A stretch of DNA of 64,000 nt, taken from the NCBI RefSeq assembly GCF_035582795.1, contig NC_134367.1, positions 8,385,562 through 8,449,561 on the forward strand, read 5' to 3'. The stretch comes from Mycteria americana (taxonomy: Eukaryota > Chordata > Aves > Ciconiiformes > Ciconiidae). Both the position numbers and the translations under genes were made by a program. This document shows, piece by piece, positions 1-9,485 of this stretch; position 1 is the first letter of the stretch; each line of letters begins with the position of its first letter. A model generated the notes under the pieces. The model was given only the letters and a program-made list of their open reading frames with translations. It did no database searches and was not told the DNA's origin.

Positions 1-515
1 TATAGATTATCTGTTTTCATTGTCCATCAGCTGATAAATAGCAGAATAACAGCACTTCTGGTCATATCATATTATATGGCAAGACTAATATGCACTCCCT
101 GACACAGTCCATGAACTTTCTAGGAGTTCAGAAACGCTCCCCACACCACCATCATCCTTATGTCATTGGAAGGCACCACTTCCTCTCCTAATCCCCATGA
201 TGCCAGCTCTCAAACATTTCCCGGCAGTTTTTCCAGGGGTACATACTGCTACCCTTGGCATGCTCAGAAGAACGTGTTCAGAAGATGAAGCTCTTGTTAA
301 CATAGCCCCATCCCTGGGGACAGATTCTCAGCAGGGAGAGTCATCAGTCCACTAGGTAATAGTGACATCGTCTTTAATATGTAAATGATCTTTAATATAA
401 ACCACAGCTTTTAGAGATGCCAGCCTGCTGGCTCTTCAGCAAGGCAGATTACATGCTGAGGTCCAGAGCAAAGTCCTCAGCCAGTGTAAATTATCACCAG
501 TTCCACTGAGTTGAA

Positions 516-720
516 AGAATTTCAGGCCAGAAGGGATCACTGGATCATCTCATCTGAATATAAATCTGTCAAACCAGCGACCCAGTTACACATACACTGA
601 GCCCAAGAGCTCATCGACATGAACAGACTTGTGACCTTTGTAGACTGCTCCATTGAGGTGTGATGATCTGGTCTGGACTTGCTAAAAGTTACACTTCCCC
701 ACTGAAGACTAAGAATATTT
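516..720 (-). repeat. Old CR1-type LINE 3' fragment (probable)
   Basis: The stretch starting TTTCAGGCCAGAAGGGATCA and continuing through CCAGTTACACATACACTGAG and CCCAAGAGC resembles the widespread, very old amniote CR1-like fragment that opens with a CAGAAGGGACC-type block and contains a CACCCAGTTACTCCTGTACTG-type block. The copy is highly decayed and its right edge is uncertain. It would lie in the intron before PFN4 exon 1087. The rest of 1-1086 shows no coding exon or other recognisable element. Confidence 0.42.
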
Positions 721-1086
721 GAAATTGGCATCCTTGGGCGAGCTCTGCGCAAGCCCGGGGAAGGCTGTGTCCTACCCTAGATTGCCTTTCAACAGAAGGG
801 TCCAGTCGCCACGGTGCATGTTGCCTACCTAGAGAAGTGTCACTGAGTAATGGGACTACACAGACAGTAATCACAGGCTAAGCAGATTGTTTCAAATGAG
901 ACTTTGAAAATATAGCGGACTGCACAGAAACCAGGTCTAGTTTCCAAGCCAGGCAGGCTTTTTTAAATTTCTTTTTTTACATCATAATTTTAAGTGAACT
1001 ATCAAAGACAGTGGGAGGGTGGAAAGCAGTTCATCATTGCACAGAGGTGCATCTTTGGTCCGTAACACTGTGTTGTACTAACACAG

Positions 1087-1224
1087 GTGCCACCAGAGAA
1101 TGCTTTAAGCCTTATCTACACTTTCGACAAGAACTTATTGCAAGTTAGAAGGGGAGGACTCTGCTTCAAGGAGAAGTACTATAAATGTGTCCGCGCGGAT
1201 GAGCATTCCATCTATCTCCAAAAT
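1087..1224 (+). CDS. PFN4: PFN4 internal coding exon (human residues 40-85)
   Basis: The exon is 138 nt (46 codons), phase 0 at both ends. The acceptor is the AG at 1085-1086 and the donor is GTACGT at 1225. The translation runs from [13 protein letters not shown] through [14 protein letters not shown] to [11 protein letters not shown]. The conserved core CVRADE(H/Y)S(I/L)Y and the RR.GL.FK block identify it as profilin-4 rather than profilin-1/2/3. The acceptor has a poor pyrimidine tract, so splicing here may depend on exonic signals. Confidence 0.85.
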
Positions 1225-1336
1225 GTACGTTGACAAGAGCTGTGGCCATCCTGAGAAATCTGGAGACTTCCTACTTCTTTCCCTTGCTGCCTGGTTACAG
1301 GAATACCGTGATGCAAGCAGAAAACCGTCACATACT

Positions 1337-1411
<75 letters not shown>

Positions 1412-4400
1412 CTCTTTCTCTTTCTCTCTCTCTTTTTCTTTCTCTCTCTTTCTCTCTCTCTTTCTTTCTTTCATTCTTTCTTTCATTCTTTCTCCATATC
1501 ACCTTCCCAGCAGGTGTGGAATGAAATTGGTGCAGAATACAAAAAAGTGTCAGCTGTATAATACAAATTTAATGGGTAACACCATTCATTTCCCTAACAC
1601 AAGCTGCAGGGCTTGTCACGTTCTCCTTTGAACCAGTTAATCTCCTTAATGTGGCAAAAACCGACCACTTCATTTTTTTGCTGGGTTGGTTTCTTGCCAC
1701 ATTAATGAATTAATGAATCAGGTAATCGGAGGGCCTGGCAAGCCCACAGGCCAGAATAAAGTAGCAGGAGCAGGTAACTGGGTTGGGGGAGAGAAGAGAC
1801 ATGGGTGAGCAGGACCTTGTTTGACAGCTTACTCGCCTTGTGGGACTCCAGCCTCAGTAATTCACCTATGAAACTCAGAAACTGAGGACACGGCTGCACG
1901 CAGCCATTCGGATGGCAGAATTTTGTTACTACTGCTGACTCACACCATCCAAGGTAAATACATCCAACTGGTTATTACTGGGGTCTTCTTAATTCTTTCC
2001 CTCCCCAGTAAATCCATCCTGAAATGAGCTAAGCAACTTGCAGAACAGGCTGAGCAGCTCTTAAATTTGGATCCTGTTTCAGAAAAATGCAGTACTTCGC
2101 GATGTCTTTTTCCATTCCTTATTACAAATGAGTGAGGCAGAGTCTGGGAGGCAGGGTTCATAAAACACTGGGCATGCTTTCATGTAAATACTAGTTGTTT
2201 TATTGGCATTTATCAATGCTTTTGCATATGACATTGAGCACTAGCATAACACTTCTTCAAAATGCTGTTCAATAATACATTAATTAACAGAAGTGAGAAT
2301 AGGCAATATAATAAAGCATTTGACTGTCTTGCTTTAATAGTCAGCAGTCGTCAGAACATGCACTGTCACTGTCTGCATCCTGGCTTACACTTTGAGACAG
2401 TATTTGCCTTTTTTTCCCCAAGAAAACAGGTACATTGGCAAAGAAAATGCCTGTAATTGGCCCACATTGTAAGGCAATATGTATACCTCTGTATTTTTTT
2501 AGAACCTTGCAACCTTATACCAATTTTCCATCTTACCTAGCCAGATGGAGGCCTGATAGTTGTGAAGACGAAGACTTTCATCCTGGTTGCTACTTACAAA
2601 GTGGGCATGTATCCCAGCGTGTGCGTGGAAGCTGTGGAGAAACTAGGTAAGAGAAATGCCTGCATCTGCATGCCTGCATGCTGGCGTCTCATTGATTAGC
2701 TCCACCCTTGCCAACAGCTTCAAAAATTGATCTGATGAACTACCAAATCCTGAAAATCTAGGAAACTGAATACAGACCTGGGTTATTGCTCCATGGCTAA
2801 ACCCCCTCCTGACACCTCATCCCACTGTGCTAGGTACACATGCTCCAAAGCCTCTATGGGTATGAACAGGTTGCAGAGCTCTCTCTTTCCTTGGCTGTTC
2901 TGGCACATGTTTTCTGTTAGTCACCCTTCAACAAAATGGGACCTGACAGCCACATTTTCTTGACCTCATATGCCTAATGCGAGGTCTTAAGCACACTTTT
3001 GTAGAGCATCAGCTTTGATACTCTGCTTCACAGTCCACTTCTTCAGTGACACATGAGCTAAGGGTCTCAAACATTCTCAAGAAAGCCTAGTCTCTAGAAG
3101 AAAGCTGGAGTCTCTTTTCGTACATGTGAATCTTGAGACATCATGAAGCTAGTTTCCTTGTCTCACAGTAACAAAGCACCTCTTCTCAAACATAAGTGCC
3201 CATTTCCTTCCCTCTCCTGAGTTTCCTTTGTGTGAGTCCTCTTAAGTTCCTCTCTCCTGGGCTCGCTTTAAAGACTTAGTGTTAATATCTCTTTGTTCCC
3301 CGTTCAGGAATATCGCAAACCCCAGCCCTTTGCAGACCAGCTGCAGAATCCTGATCGCATCTCAAATGTAGTTTTTCCCTTTGCGCGAGGTGCTGGCAAG
3401 GATTAACTGCTCTTCATTGTCCTTGGTCTGGGAGATAAATAACAGAGTTACAGATCTTATCTATGGCTGACTCCATATCAAGGACACAATAATTTTATCA
3501 CATCATCCAAATGGATAAAATGCATAAGAGCAGATTCCCAGAATAGCCTTGATTTTCACTGTAGGGGTAATTCTAAGGAATTTCTAAGTAATTTCAAGGA
3601 TATTTCTAAGGGATATTTTGTAAAGCAATAATCTCCAATTTAACCTATGTATATGCCCATCTCCTTTCACTGAATAGGAATGAAATGATAGGCCCAGTAT
3701 GCTCCTAGCCTTTGTTCCTCACTTAGGTGCCTAAAAGTAAGTGGAATTAATTTGTTGCTCAGTAACATTTTTCATTAGACCTTTTTCAAAAGGCTTTTAC
3801 AATTCAAAAAGCTATGACCAAGAATAGGATTTTTAGAGACTATAATGCAGGTTTGAAAACAAACTTGCCTGCTGGACCCTCAGAAGCCCGATTCTTGGCT
3901 GGCGGGTCTGTGCTTGGTGCCAGGCTGGCAGAGACTGGCCTGCACTGCAGCCTCTCCACTTCTTCACACTTCACAGCCCCTGCACTTTGTTTAACCAAAA
4001 CGCACCTGACTGCAGACAGGCCAGGAGAAGAGGGAAGTGGAGGCCTCTGGTTTTTGCATCTTTCCTATGTTTGTTTCAGCCTCAACTATCAGAGCAACCT
4101 CAGGCTGCTTTATGTTACGTTCTGCTTTCTGTTGTTCTTGGCCATTGTTTTTGTCAGTGTCTCATAGCAGGTTGAGCACAAAACCACTGTAGCAGCACTG
4201 CACTGCCTAGAGAGCCTCGATTTCCTTGCACTCCAGACATGATTCTGCCTCATCCCTGTCATATTTAGCAGCTGTGAGGGATCTATCAGAGATTAGGTAT
4301 TATAGGTCTTTGTCACTGACATGTATGGCCAGCACATTAACTTGAAATTATACAAATTTGGGGGGACATTTATGTGCTGGGCTATGAACTGAGGAACAGA

Positions 4401-5392
4401 GAGAGTTCCCATCCTGGTAACATTTGGCATAAGGTAAGGACAAACAGCTTCAAGCAGTAACCTCAAGGACATCCACTGGGTTAAGTCTACTGAGAGCATC
4501 AATAGGAGTTTTTAATCACTGGGTCAAAACACATATGAAGTACTACCAAACCAGAATAGTCCTGCCAGGTAAGGAGTGTTTTCAAGGGATTGTTTCCATC
4601 TAGGGCAGCATGAATGAGACTTACTAAATCTAAGAATTGGGCCTTATATTTTAAGCTAACTTCTGACTAGCTCTATCCTAGTCTTTTATCTGCAGTACTA
4701 CAAATGGAGCTGGAACAGATCCAAAAGGTGCCACCGTGTTATTTAGCCCCAAGTCTGGCTGGCTGGCTCAGTAATAAATTCAGGAGCCATATCATAGCTG
4801 ATACTAGCTTCTTTGCTGCCACGGAAGGAAGGCAGAAAGCGTAAAGTTGGAAGATTGCAAAAAATGTCAACACTTGCAAAATTCTGTAACAATTTCCACA
4901 CAAGTTATATGGTCTTGCAAATAATCACATTGTCCGTAATTGGCCACTGTTCCTGAGTAAAGTCTAAGGTCTAAGTGTTTCCAGGGCCAGATTTGCAGCG
5001 GTTTTGACAATGTGTATTCTCTGGAGTTTATTCTTGCTGTTCTGGATGATTTCTTTGCAAAAAGAAAACAAAGTAGCTTTTCTTCGTGTGTTACAAGAGA
5101 GTTCAGAAAATGATTTAAAGTGCTCAGTGTTTATTCTTTAGAACAGATAATACCTCATGAATATAGGTATTAGTATTTTTAATTTTCAGCTAGAAATACT
5201 GCTGTCTTCTCTTCAGTACAGCATAGTCTGAGGTGGATTTGAACTTGAAAAAAAGCATCTCCATTACAGCAATGCTGTATGATTTTTATGATTTTTATAT
5301 TTGTGTATGATTTTTATCATTGTTGATTTTTATTTTTTTTTTTATTTCCTTGTCTTATTATAGCAGACTACTTTAGAGAGAAAGGTAGCTAA
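1087..5392 (+). CDS. PFN4: Profilin-4, spliced, 5' end outside the window
   Basis: Three exons (1087-1224, 2541-2646, 5364-5392) splice into 90 codons that align without gaps to residues 40-129 of the 129-residue human profilin-4 as I remember it. Recognisable blocks are [33 protein letters not shown] and the C-terminus DYFREKGS. Profilin-4 is a small, mainly testis-associated member of the profilin fold family; the family binds actin, polyproline or phosphoinositides, and PFN4 is reported to have weak or no actin binding. The first coding exon (about 39 codons, ending in phase 0) was not found in 1-1086, so the start must lie to the left. TP53I3 and SF3B6 follow on the same strand, as in human. 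Reading frame is preserved across every junction and no stop interrupts it, so the gene looks functional. Confidence 0.86.
1336..1493. repeat. (TTTC)n tetranucleotide microsatellite
   Basis: A nearly perfect TTTC run occupies about 1336-1411 and continues as an interrupted TCTCTTTC-type pyrimidine tract to about 1493. It lies in the PFN4 intron between 1225 and 2540. The strand is almost purely pyrimidine, so it produces artificial open frames in several phases. It should be polymorphic in length. Confidence 0.97.
2541..2646 (+). CDS. PFN4: PFN4 penultimate coding exon (human residues 86-120)
   Basis: The exon is 106 nt and ends in phase 1. The acceptor is TTACCTAG (to 2540) and the donor GTAAGA begins at 2647. 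It encodes [19 protein letters not shown] followed by [16 protein letters not shown], matching the strand-helix end of the profilin fold. The divergent stretch at its start (PDGG where human has ENTG) has the same length, which supports the chosen splice site. Confidence 0.87.
5364..5392 (+). CDS. PFN4: PFN4 terminal coding exon, 29 nt
   Basis: After the acceptor TCTTATTATAG (to 5363), the first two bases complete an Ala codon split from the previous exon. The sequence then reads DYFREKGS and stops at TAA 5390-5392, against DYLRKKGS in human PFN4 as remembered. Total length matches the human protein exactly when this exon is used. It sits just downstream of a T-rich stretch (5270-5345) with spaced copies of GATTTTTAT. 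Confidence 0.82.
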
Positions 5393-5822
5393 ATCAGCAG
5401 AAAACTTGAACTTCATCAACCTCAGAAGGACTGCTCATGAGGAAGTATAGAAGTTTGAAGCATTACCCAATTTAAGCAAGAAACTGCTGCTTTACAATAT
5501 TCCAACTGCTGAGTTTCCTTCTTCTGGTTTTTCAAGAACACTTGAGGGCTTGCTGCTCATAAGAGGACTACCCTATGTGTCTATCTAAGTTTCCTAACTG
5601 AATTGAAAGTGATGTCTTCAAGATTTGGTTTAAGATGCTCTGCTTAATCTTTCTAATGTTGTCTTTTAGCCTGTTTCCAGGTAAGAAAATTATTAATCTC
5701 ACTAAGCAAAGTAAGTTCTCTAATAGCATCACAGCTATGCGTAGCATCACAGACCCAAGGGATGAATGAACCTGTTACATTAACAGATTTTCAGATTGTC
5801 CTGTACATTTTTGAATATTACA

Positions 5823-5828
5823 AATAAA
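5823..5828 (+). terminator. PFN4: Candidate PFN4 poly(A) signal AATAAA
   Basis: A canonical AATAAA lies 431 bp after the PFN4 stop codon. This would make 5393 to roughly 5850 the 3' UTR. I see no other plausible function in that stretch. Other AATAAA hexamers occur further on (for example near 6033), so the actual cleavage site needs transcript data. Confidence 0.45.
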
Positions 5829-5849
5829 TCACATTTTTAACATGTCAAT

Positions 5850-6591
5850 TTGCCTTATCATTGACCACTATAGAAAGTTATTTTAAACTGTAGTGGATTG
5901 CACAGTTCTGTGAGGACTGGAGAGGAGGGACAATGTCACTACCAGGCTTGAATCACTGTGTGTACTACAGGACATCAAAGAATGGCAGTCTCAAGAAGAC
6001 CGGGCTCCATAATCTTTTCATCTGCAGAAACAAATAAATTATCAGCTCTTTGAGTCATGTGTGAACAAAAGAATTTTTAGCTGTATTTGATTCTAAATTA
6101 GTTTCAAAGAAGAGTTTAAAAGCCTGAATCCAAAAATCTCAAAATTGATAGGAAAAAAATCCACAGAAGAATCCCACACATGGGCAGATGTATGATTTAT
6201 CATTTTTAAATACTCTGAAGTGTCACTTTTATTCCCTGACAACTCAAATACTCCAGAGCTGGTGACTAGGACACGGAGAAAGGCATGATCTGCTCCTTCT
6301 CTCTCTGAGGGAAACAGTAAAGCTCAGCACAGAGGTGTGATCAGGCAGCTAAACATCAGGTAGAAACACACCAGGTTGATGGAGGTGAACCAGTAAACTT
6401 TGAACACTGTTGTCTTACAGGAACAGAGCACAATAAAGCCTTCTCAGGTGGATATATAGCATAAGGACTGTCACAGCTCACATGCCCTTAATGCAATTTA
6501 CGTAAATCTGGTCTGCACTACTCAGAGTTCAGAAATCAAACCATCAGCTCAGTGCTCTGCCCAAGAACATACAAATACGCACGCATCCAGC
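5850..6591. other. Intergenic, PFN4 to solo LTR
   Basis: AT-rich sequence with no coding exon, RNA gene or clear repeat that I can recognise. It ends at the left flank of the LTR insertion (bases CCAGC at 6587-6591). Confidence 0.6.
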
Positions 6592-7347
6592 TGTCGCGGA
6601 TGGAGTGAGGGTGCACTTCGCTCGTTAGAGAGAAGTAAAAATATAGTTTATTGACACAGAATAGGGAGTTAACAAAGTTCAGTGCAACAGTGTTTTAAAA
6701 AGATTCGATGGCGAGGCACACTTGATTATTTACTGCATAGAGGACAGGGTCAGACAAAACGGTCAGGGAGACCCTCCCGTTGAGTCATGAGGTTTGGAAA
6801 AAGATCCCCTTGCTTTCTAAACTTCTCAGAGAGGAGTCTAGGTGCGGCTAGATCCAGTCCTAGTCCCAGACTTGGTCAACGGTTTATATCTAAAGGATTA
6901 TATGTGCACAATCAATCCTTTATACCACTTAGCTAAGATTTCAAAGTTTAGCATGCTATTAGTCACTTACTGAGGATCTGTTGCGGCAAGGAATCTCTCA
7001 ACCTCGAGGAGTAACCTTGAGAGGCGTCCCTGCTCAAGGGGAGATCCTGGCGTGCAGCCCACTGCCATGCAGGAGAGCTCAAAGGGCTCTTGGGCTGCTC
7101 ACTGTTTATGGGGGTAAGATGATTGACCCATAGTCATATTTGCATGCTGACCACAGGTTTTAGTTTCTTGGGTGGGCGCATTGCACAATAGTCCTAGGCT
7201 ATTGTGTTGTTATCTGTCTCCTGAATCCACTTTGAGCCGATGCAGCCCTCGTGACCAGATGCATCCATTACAATCGCCACTGGTGGTTATCACCTAAGCA
7301 GGGTTGCAGGAGATAAAGGTCGGGGACGGCGGAAGAACATCGTCACA
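6592..7347 (-). mobile_element. Solo LTR of an avian endogenous retrovirus
   Basis: A 756-bp block begins TGTCGCGG and ends CGTCACA, giving TG...CA termini with imperfect terminal inverted symmetry. The flanking pentamers are CCAGC (6587-6591) and CCAGA (7348-7352), compatible with a 5-bp target duplication with one mismatch. On the minus strand it carries a poly(A) signal AATAAA (plus TTTATT, 6647-6652) about 55 bp from its end and a TATAAA (plus 6893-6898) upstream, so transcription would run leftwards. There is no internal gag/pol/env sequence next to it, as expected after LTR-LTR recombination. Its base composition is more GC-rich than its surroundings. The family (ERVL-like or other) is not certain. 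Confidence 0.68.
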
Positions 7348-7352
7348 CCAGA

Positions 7353-9342
7353 TCGGCACAGCAAAGGCATCAGACCAAACCTCCCTGTGTGCTGGGGGGA
7401 GCGGCGGATCTCTACCTCAGTGCCAACAGGGAAAGTAGATTTCTGCCTCAATCCGTGGAATAAACCAGGTCCGTGGGTAGAAATAACGGTGAGATGTACT
7501 AGTATTTCTGACTCTGCTCATCTCTTTCCCTCCAAAGTAAAACACAACCTCGTCCTGTTCCACCCCTTGACTTGCTGGGGAATGGCTGATAGCAAGGGCA
7601 GAGCTGGGAGAGGAGGAACTGGGATCAGACTGGGTTCCCGAGGACCGGCTGGGTTCGTTCCTGGTGCGGAGAACGTCCTCCCTTCTTTACAGGAAAAAGG
7701 TGAGTCACAATTTGTGCTCGGGAACCACATAACTTCTTTAAATTGTTGTTTTGGGCCACTGCTGGCAGATCTGACAGTTTGAAGTTGCTGCACTTAGAAA
7801 CTTGGTTTTCAACTCCTATGGTTTTCTGTGCATTTGAAAGCAATGTAGATATTCGGATTCTCACTGTATTTTTTTTATATTTTTGTGGGTCTGCTTCTAG
7901 CAACAAAGAAAAGCATTTATAAAAATGCAGTTTAGTGGACTGCGTTGGAAGAGGGACAAAAGCTTCTTTCACATCTTATTTTTAATTGACTAAATTTGGA
8001 CAGATTAAGAGGGCAGAAGTATCTGTTACAGGGTAGTATTTGGTGGGCTTCCCGTTAAATTTTTGTGCTAATACAGACAAATCAGGTTTAGCTGAAAACA
8101 ACAAATAGACAGCCAGCCTCTGAAAGAAAAGCCTTTAAGCTACCTTTTATACAAATAATTGCAAGCAAGCATTTATTCACTGTAAAATAGCCACAGAGCA
8201 CCACCCCGTGGGGATTTACATTCCTAGGGTTTCAAGGTGTTTATCATTCCACATTTGCAGTCTTACAACAAATAATTAAGTACGCACTTAGCTTTTCCTG
8301 CGCAGATATCATAATGCAAGTGATTTTTACAGAGGGCACGGTGATCTGTCACACAATGCTGTTTCCTTGAAAAGGCTCTGGCTTGCAGTCCACGCCACGC
8401 ACGTCTTTGGGCAGCAGCCCTATACTGTACTCTGCAGAGTACCAGCTCTCGGGAAGTAACACAGTTGTTCCCGTTGTGTTTCTCTCTTCTTCTCATTTCC
8501 TTCCACCCAGCACTCAGGGGGCAGAGAGAAGACTGCTCCTGATTTGATTGTGCCAGGCAGGAGAAGGCTTGACAGCTCAGCCCATCTCAACAACTGCTGG
8601 TGCCAAAACTGAGGAACCCAGGAACAGTGACTGAGGAGTTACTTGAAAGAATCCTGCAGCAGCAGGACCCTCTACCAGCGCGCATCAGGCACACAGGAAT
8701 CACTTGCTCAGGCAAGGGAAATAAATAGGAATTTTTAAAACCATTTGCTATCTTTCATTTGCGCTAACTCACCGTTGTGCCTTTCTGTATCTTCAAGTTG
8801 CCATCTATGGGCTGAATTGTAAGGCAGCACTTACATTACTTTAGATGTGTCAAATAAAGGCTCTTTCTGCTGAGAGTTTTAAAATCCCATTTGTGTATAC
8901 CGTTTTAAGGGCCTGCGTTCTTTAGTCCATTGAGCACTGGGGCCCTAATCATGCAGGAAGTCGAGAGCAAAGGATTTTATTTTCATTTGCGTGCTACTTT
9001 TTACAGTTAAGGTGGGTGGGAGGTCAGTGCTGCTGGGACCACGCACAGCTCTGTGCAGAATTAAGGCCTATGACTTGATGCAAGGTGATCTTCGTAGTTT
9101 CTCAAATGGCTTTTGCAACGATATGTTGTGTCCCAAAGTTCATGTATTTCATTGCATTGTAAGTCCTCAGCTTGCTCTGGCAGCCCTCCCCTCTTCTACC
9201 TTCAAACACTGTCACAGTTTGCATTGCCCGTCTGCAGAGTGGAGTCTGTGGAACTGTGGTTACTGATCACTGAGATATTCCAGCTGCACATCAAGTGTGT
9301 CTGCATTCATGCCGCGTTTTTTTGTTTTGGTTTTTTTTTCAG
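7353..9342. other. Intergenic / TP53I3 upstream region
   Basis: This stretch lies between the solo LTR and the first TP53I3 coding exon. A splice acceptor at 9342 directly before the 5 untranslated bases preceding the ATG shows that a non-coding first exon of TP53I3 must lie upstream, probably here, but I cannot place it. No CpG island is evident. I saw no run of TGYCC pentamers, the p53-responsive microsatellite described for human TP53I3. Confidence 0.55.
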
Positions 9343-9347
9343 AGAAA

Positions 9348-9485
9348 ATGTTGGCAGCCTATTTTGATTGCCCAGGAGGCCCAGAAAATCTCTATGTGAA
9401 AGAAGTGATGAAACCACATCCAGGAGAAGGAGAAGTTCTTGTGAAGGTCTCTGCCAGCGCTTTGAATAGGGCTGATTTACTCCAG
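9348..9485 (+). CDS. TP53I3: TP53I3 coding exon 1 (residues 1-46)
   Basis: The acceptor AG is at 9341-9342 after a long T tract, leaving five untranslated bases before the ATG at 9348. The donor GTTTGT starts at 9486. It encodes the N-terminus [16 protein letters not shown] through [12 protein letters not shown] in phase 0. The upstream frame contains other ATGs, but the protein match fixes this start. Confidence 0.95.

Noticed and set aside
1336-1493. CRISPR-like or satellite array
   Set aside because: Unit of 4 bp without spacers; a simple microsatellite in a vertebrate intron. The same applies to the pentanucleotide arrays at 52418 and 62927.
1187-1631. Two overlapping plus-strand frames of 124 and 133 codons and a minus-strand frame of 96 codons
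   Set aside because: They run through the TTTC microsatellite, which is open in several frames; the real coding exon here ends at 1224.
3301-3360. Alternative last exon for PFN4 after CCCGTTCAG
   Set aside because: It would add [14 protein letters not shown], with no resemblance to the PFN4 C-terminus; the exon at 5364 gives DYFREKGS and the exact family length.
3814-4167. 117-codon plus-strand frame
   Set aside because: It lies within PFN4 intron sequence, shows no known domain and has no flanking splice signals fitting PFN4.
7387-7972. Overlapping frames of 131, 91 and 115 codons on both strands
   Set aside because: Chance frames in GC-richer sequence beside the solo LTR; no domain and no match between frames and splice sites.
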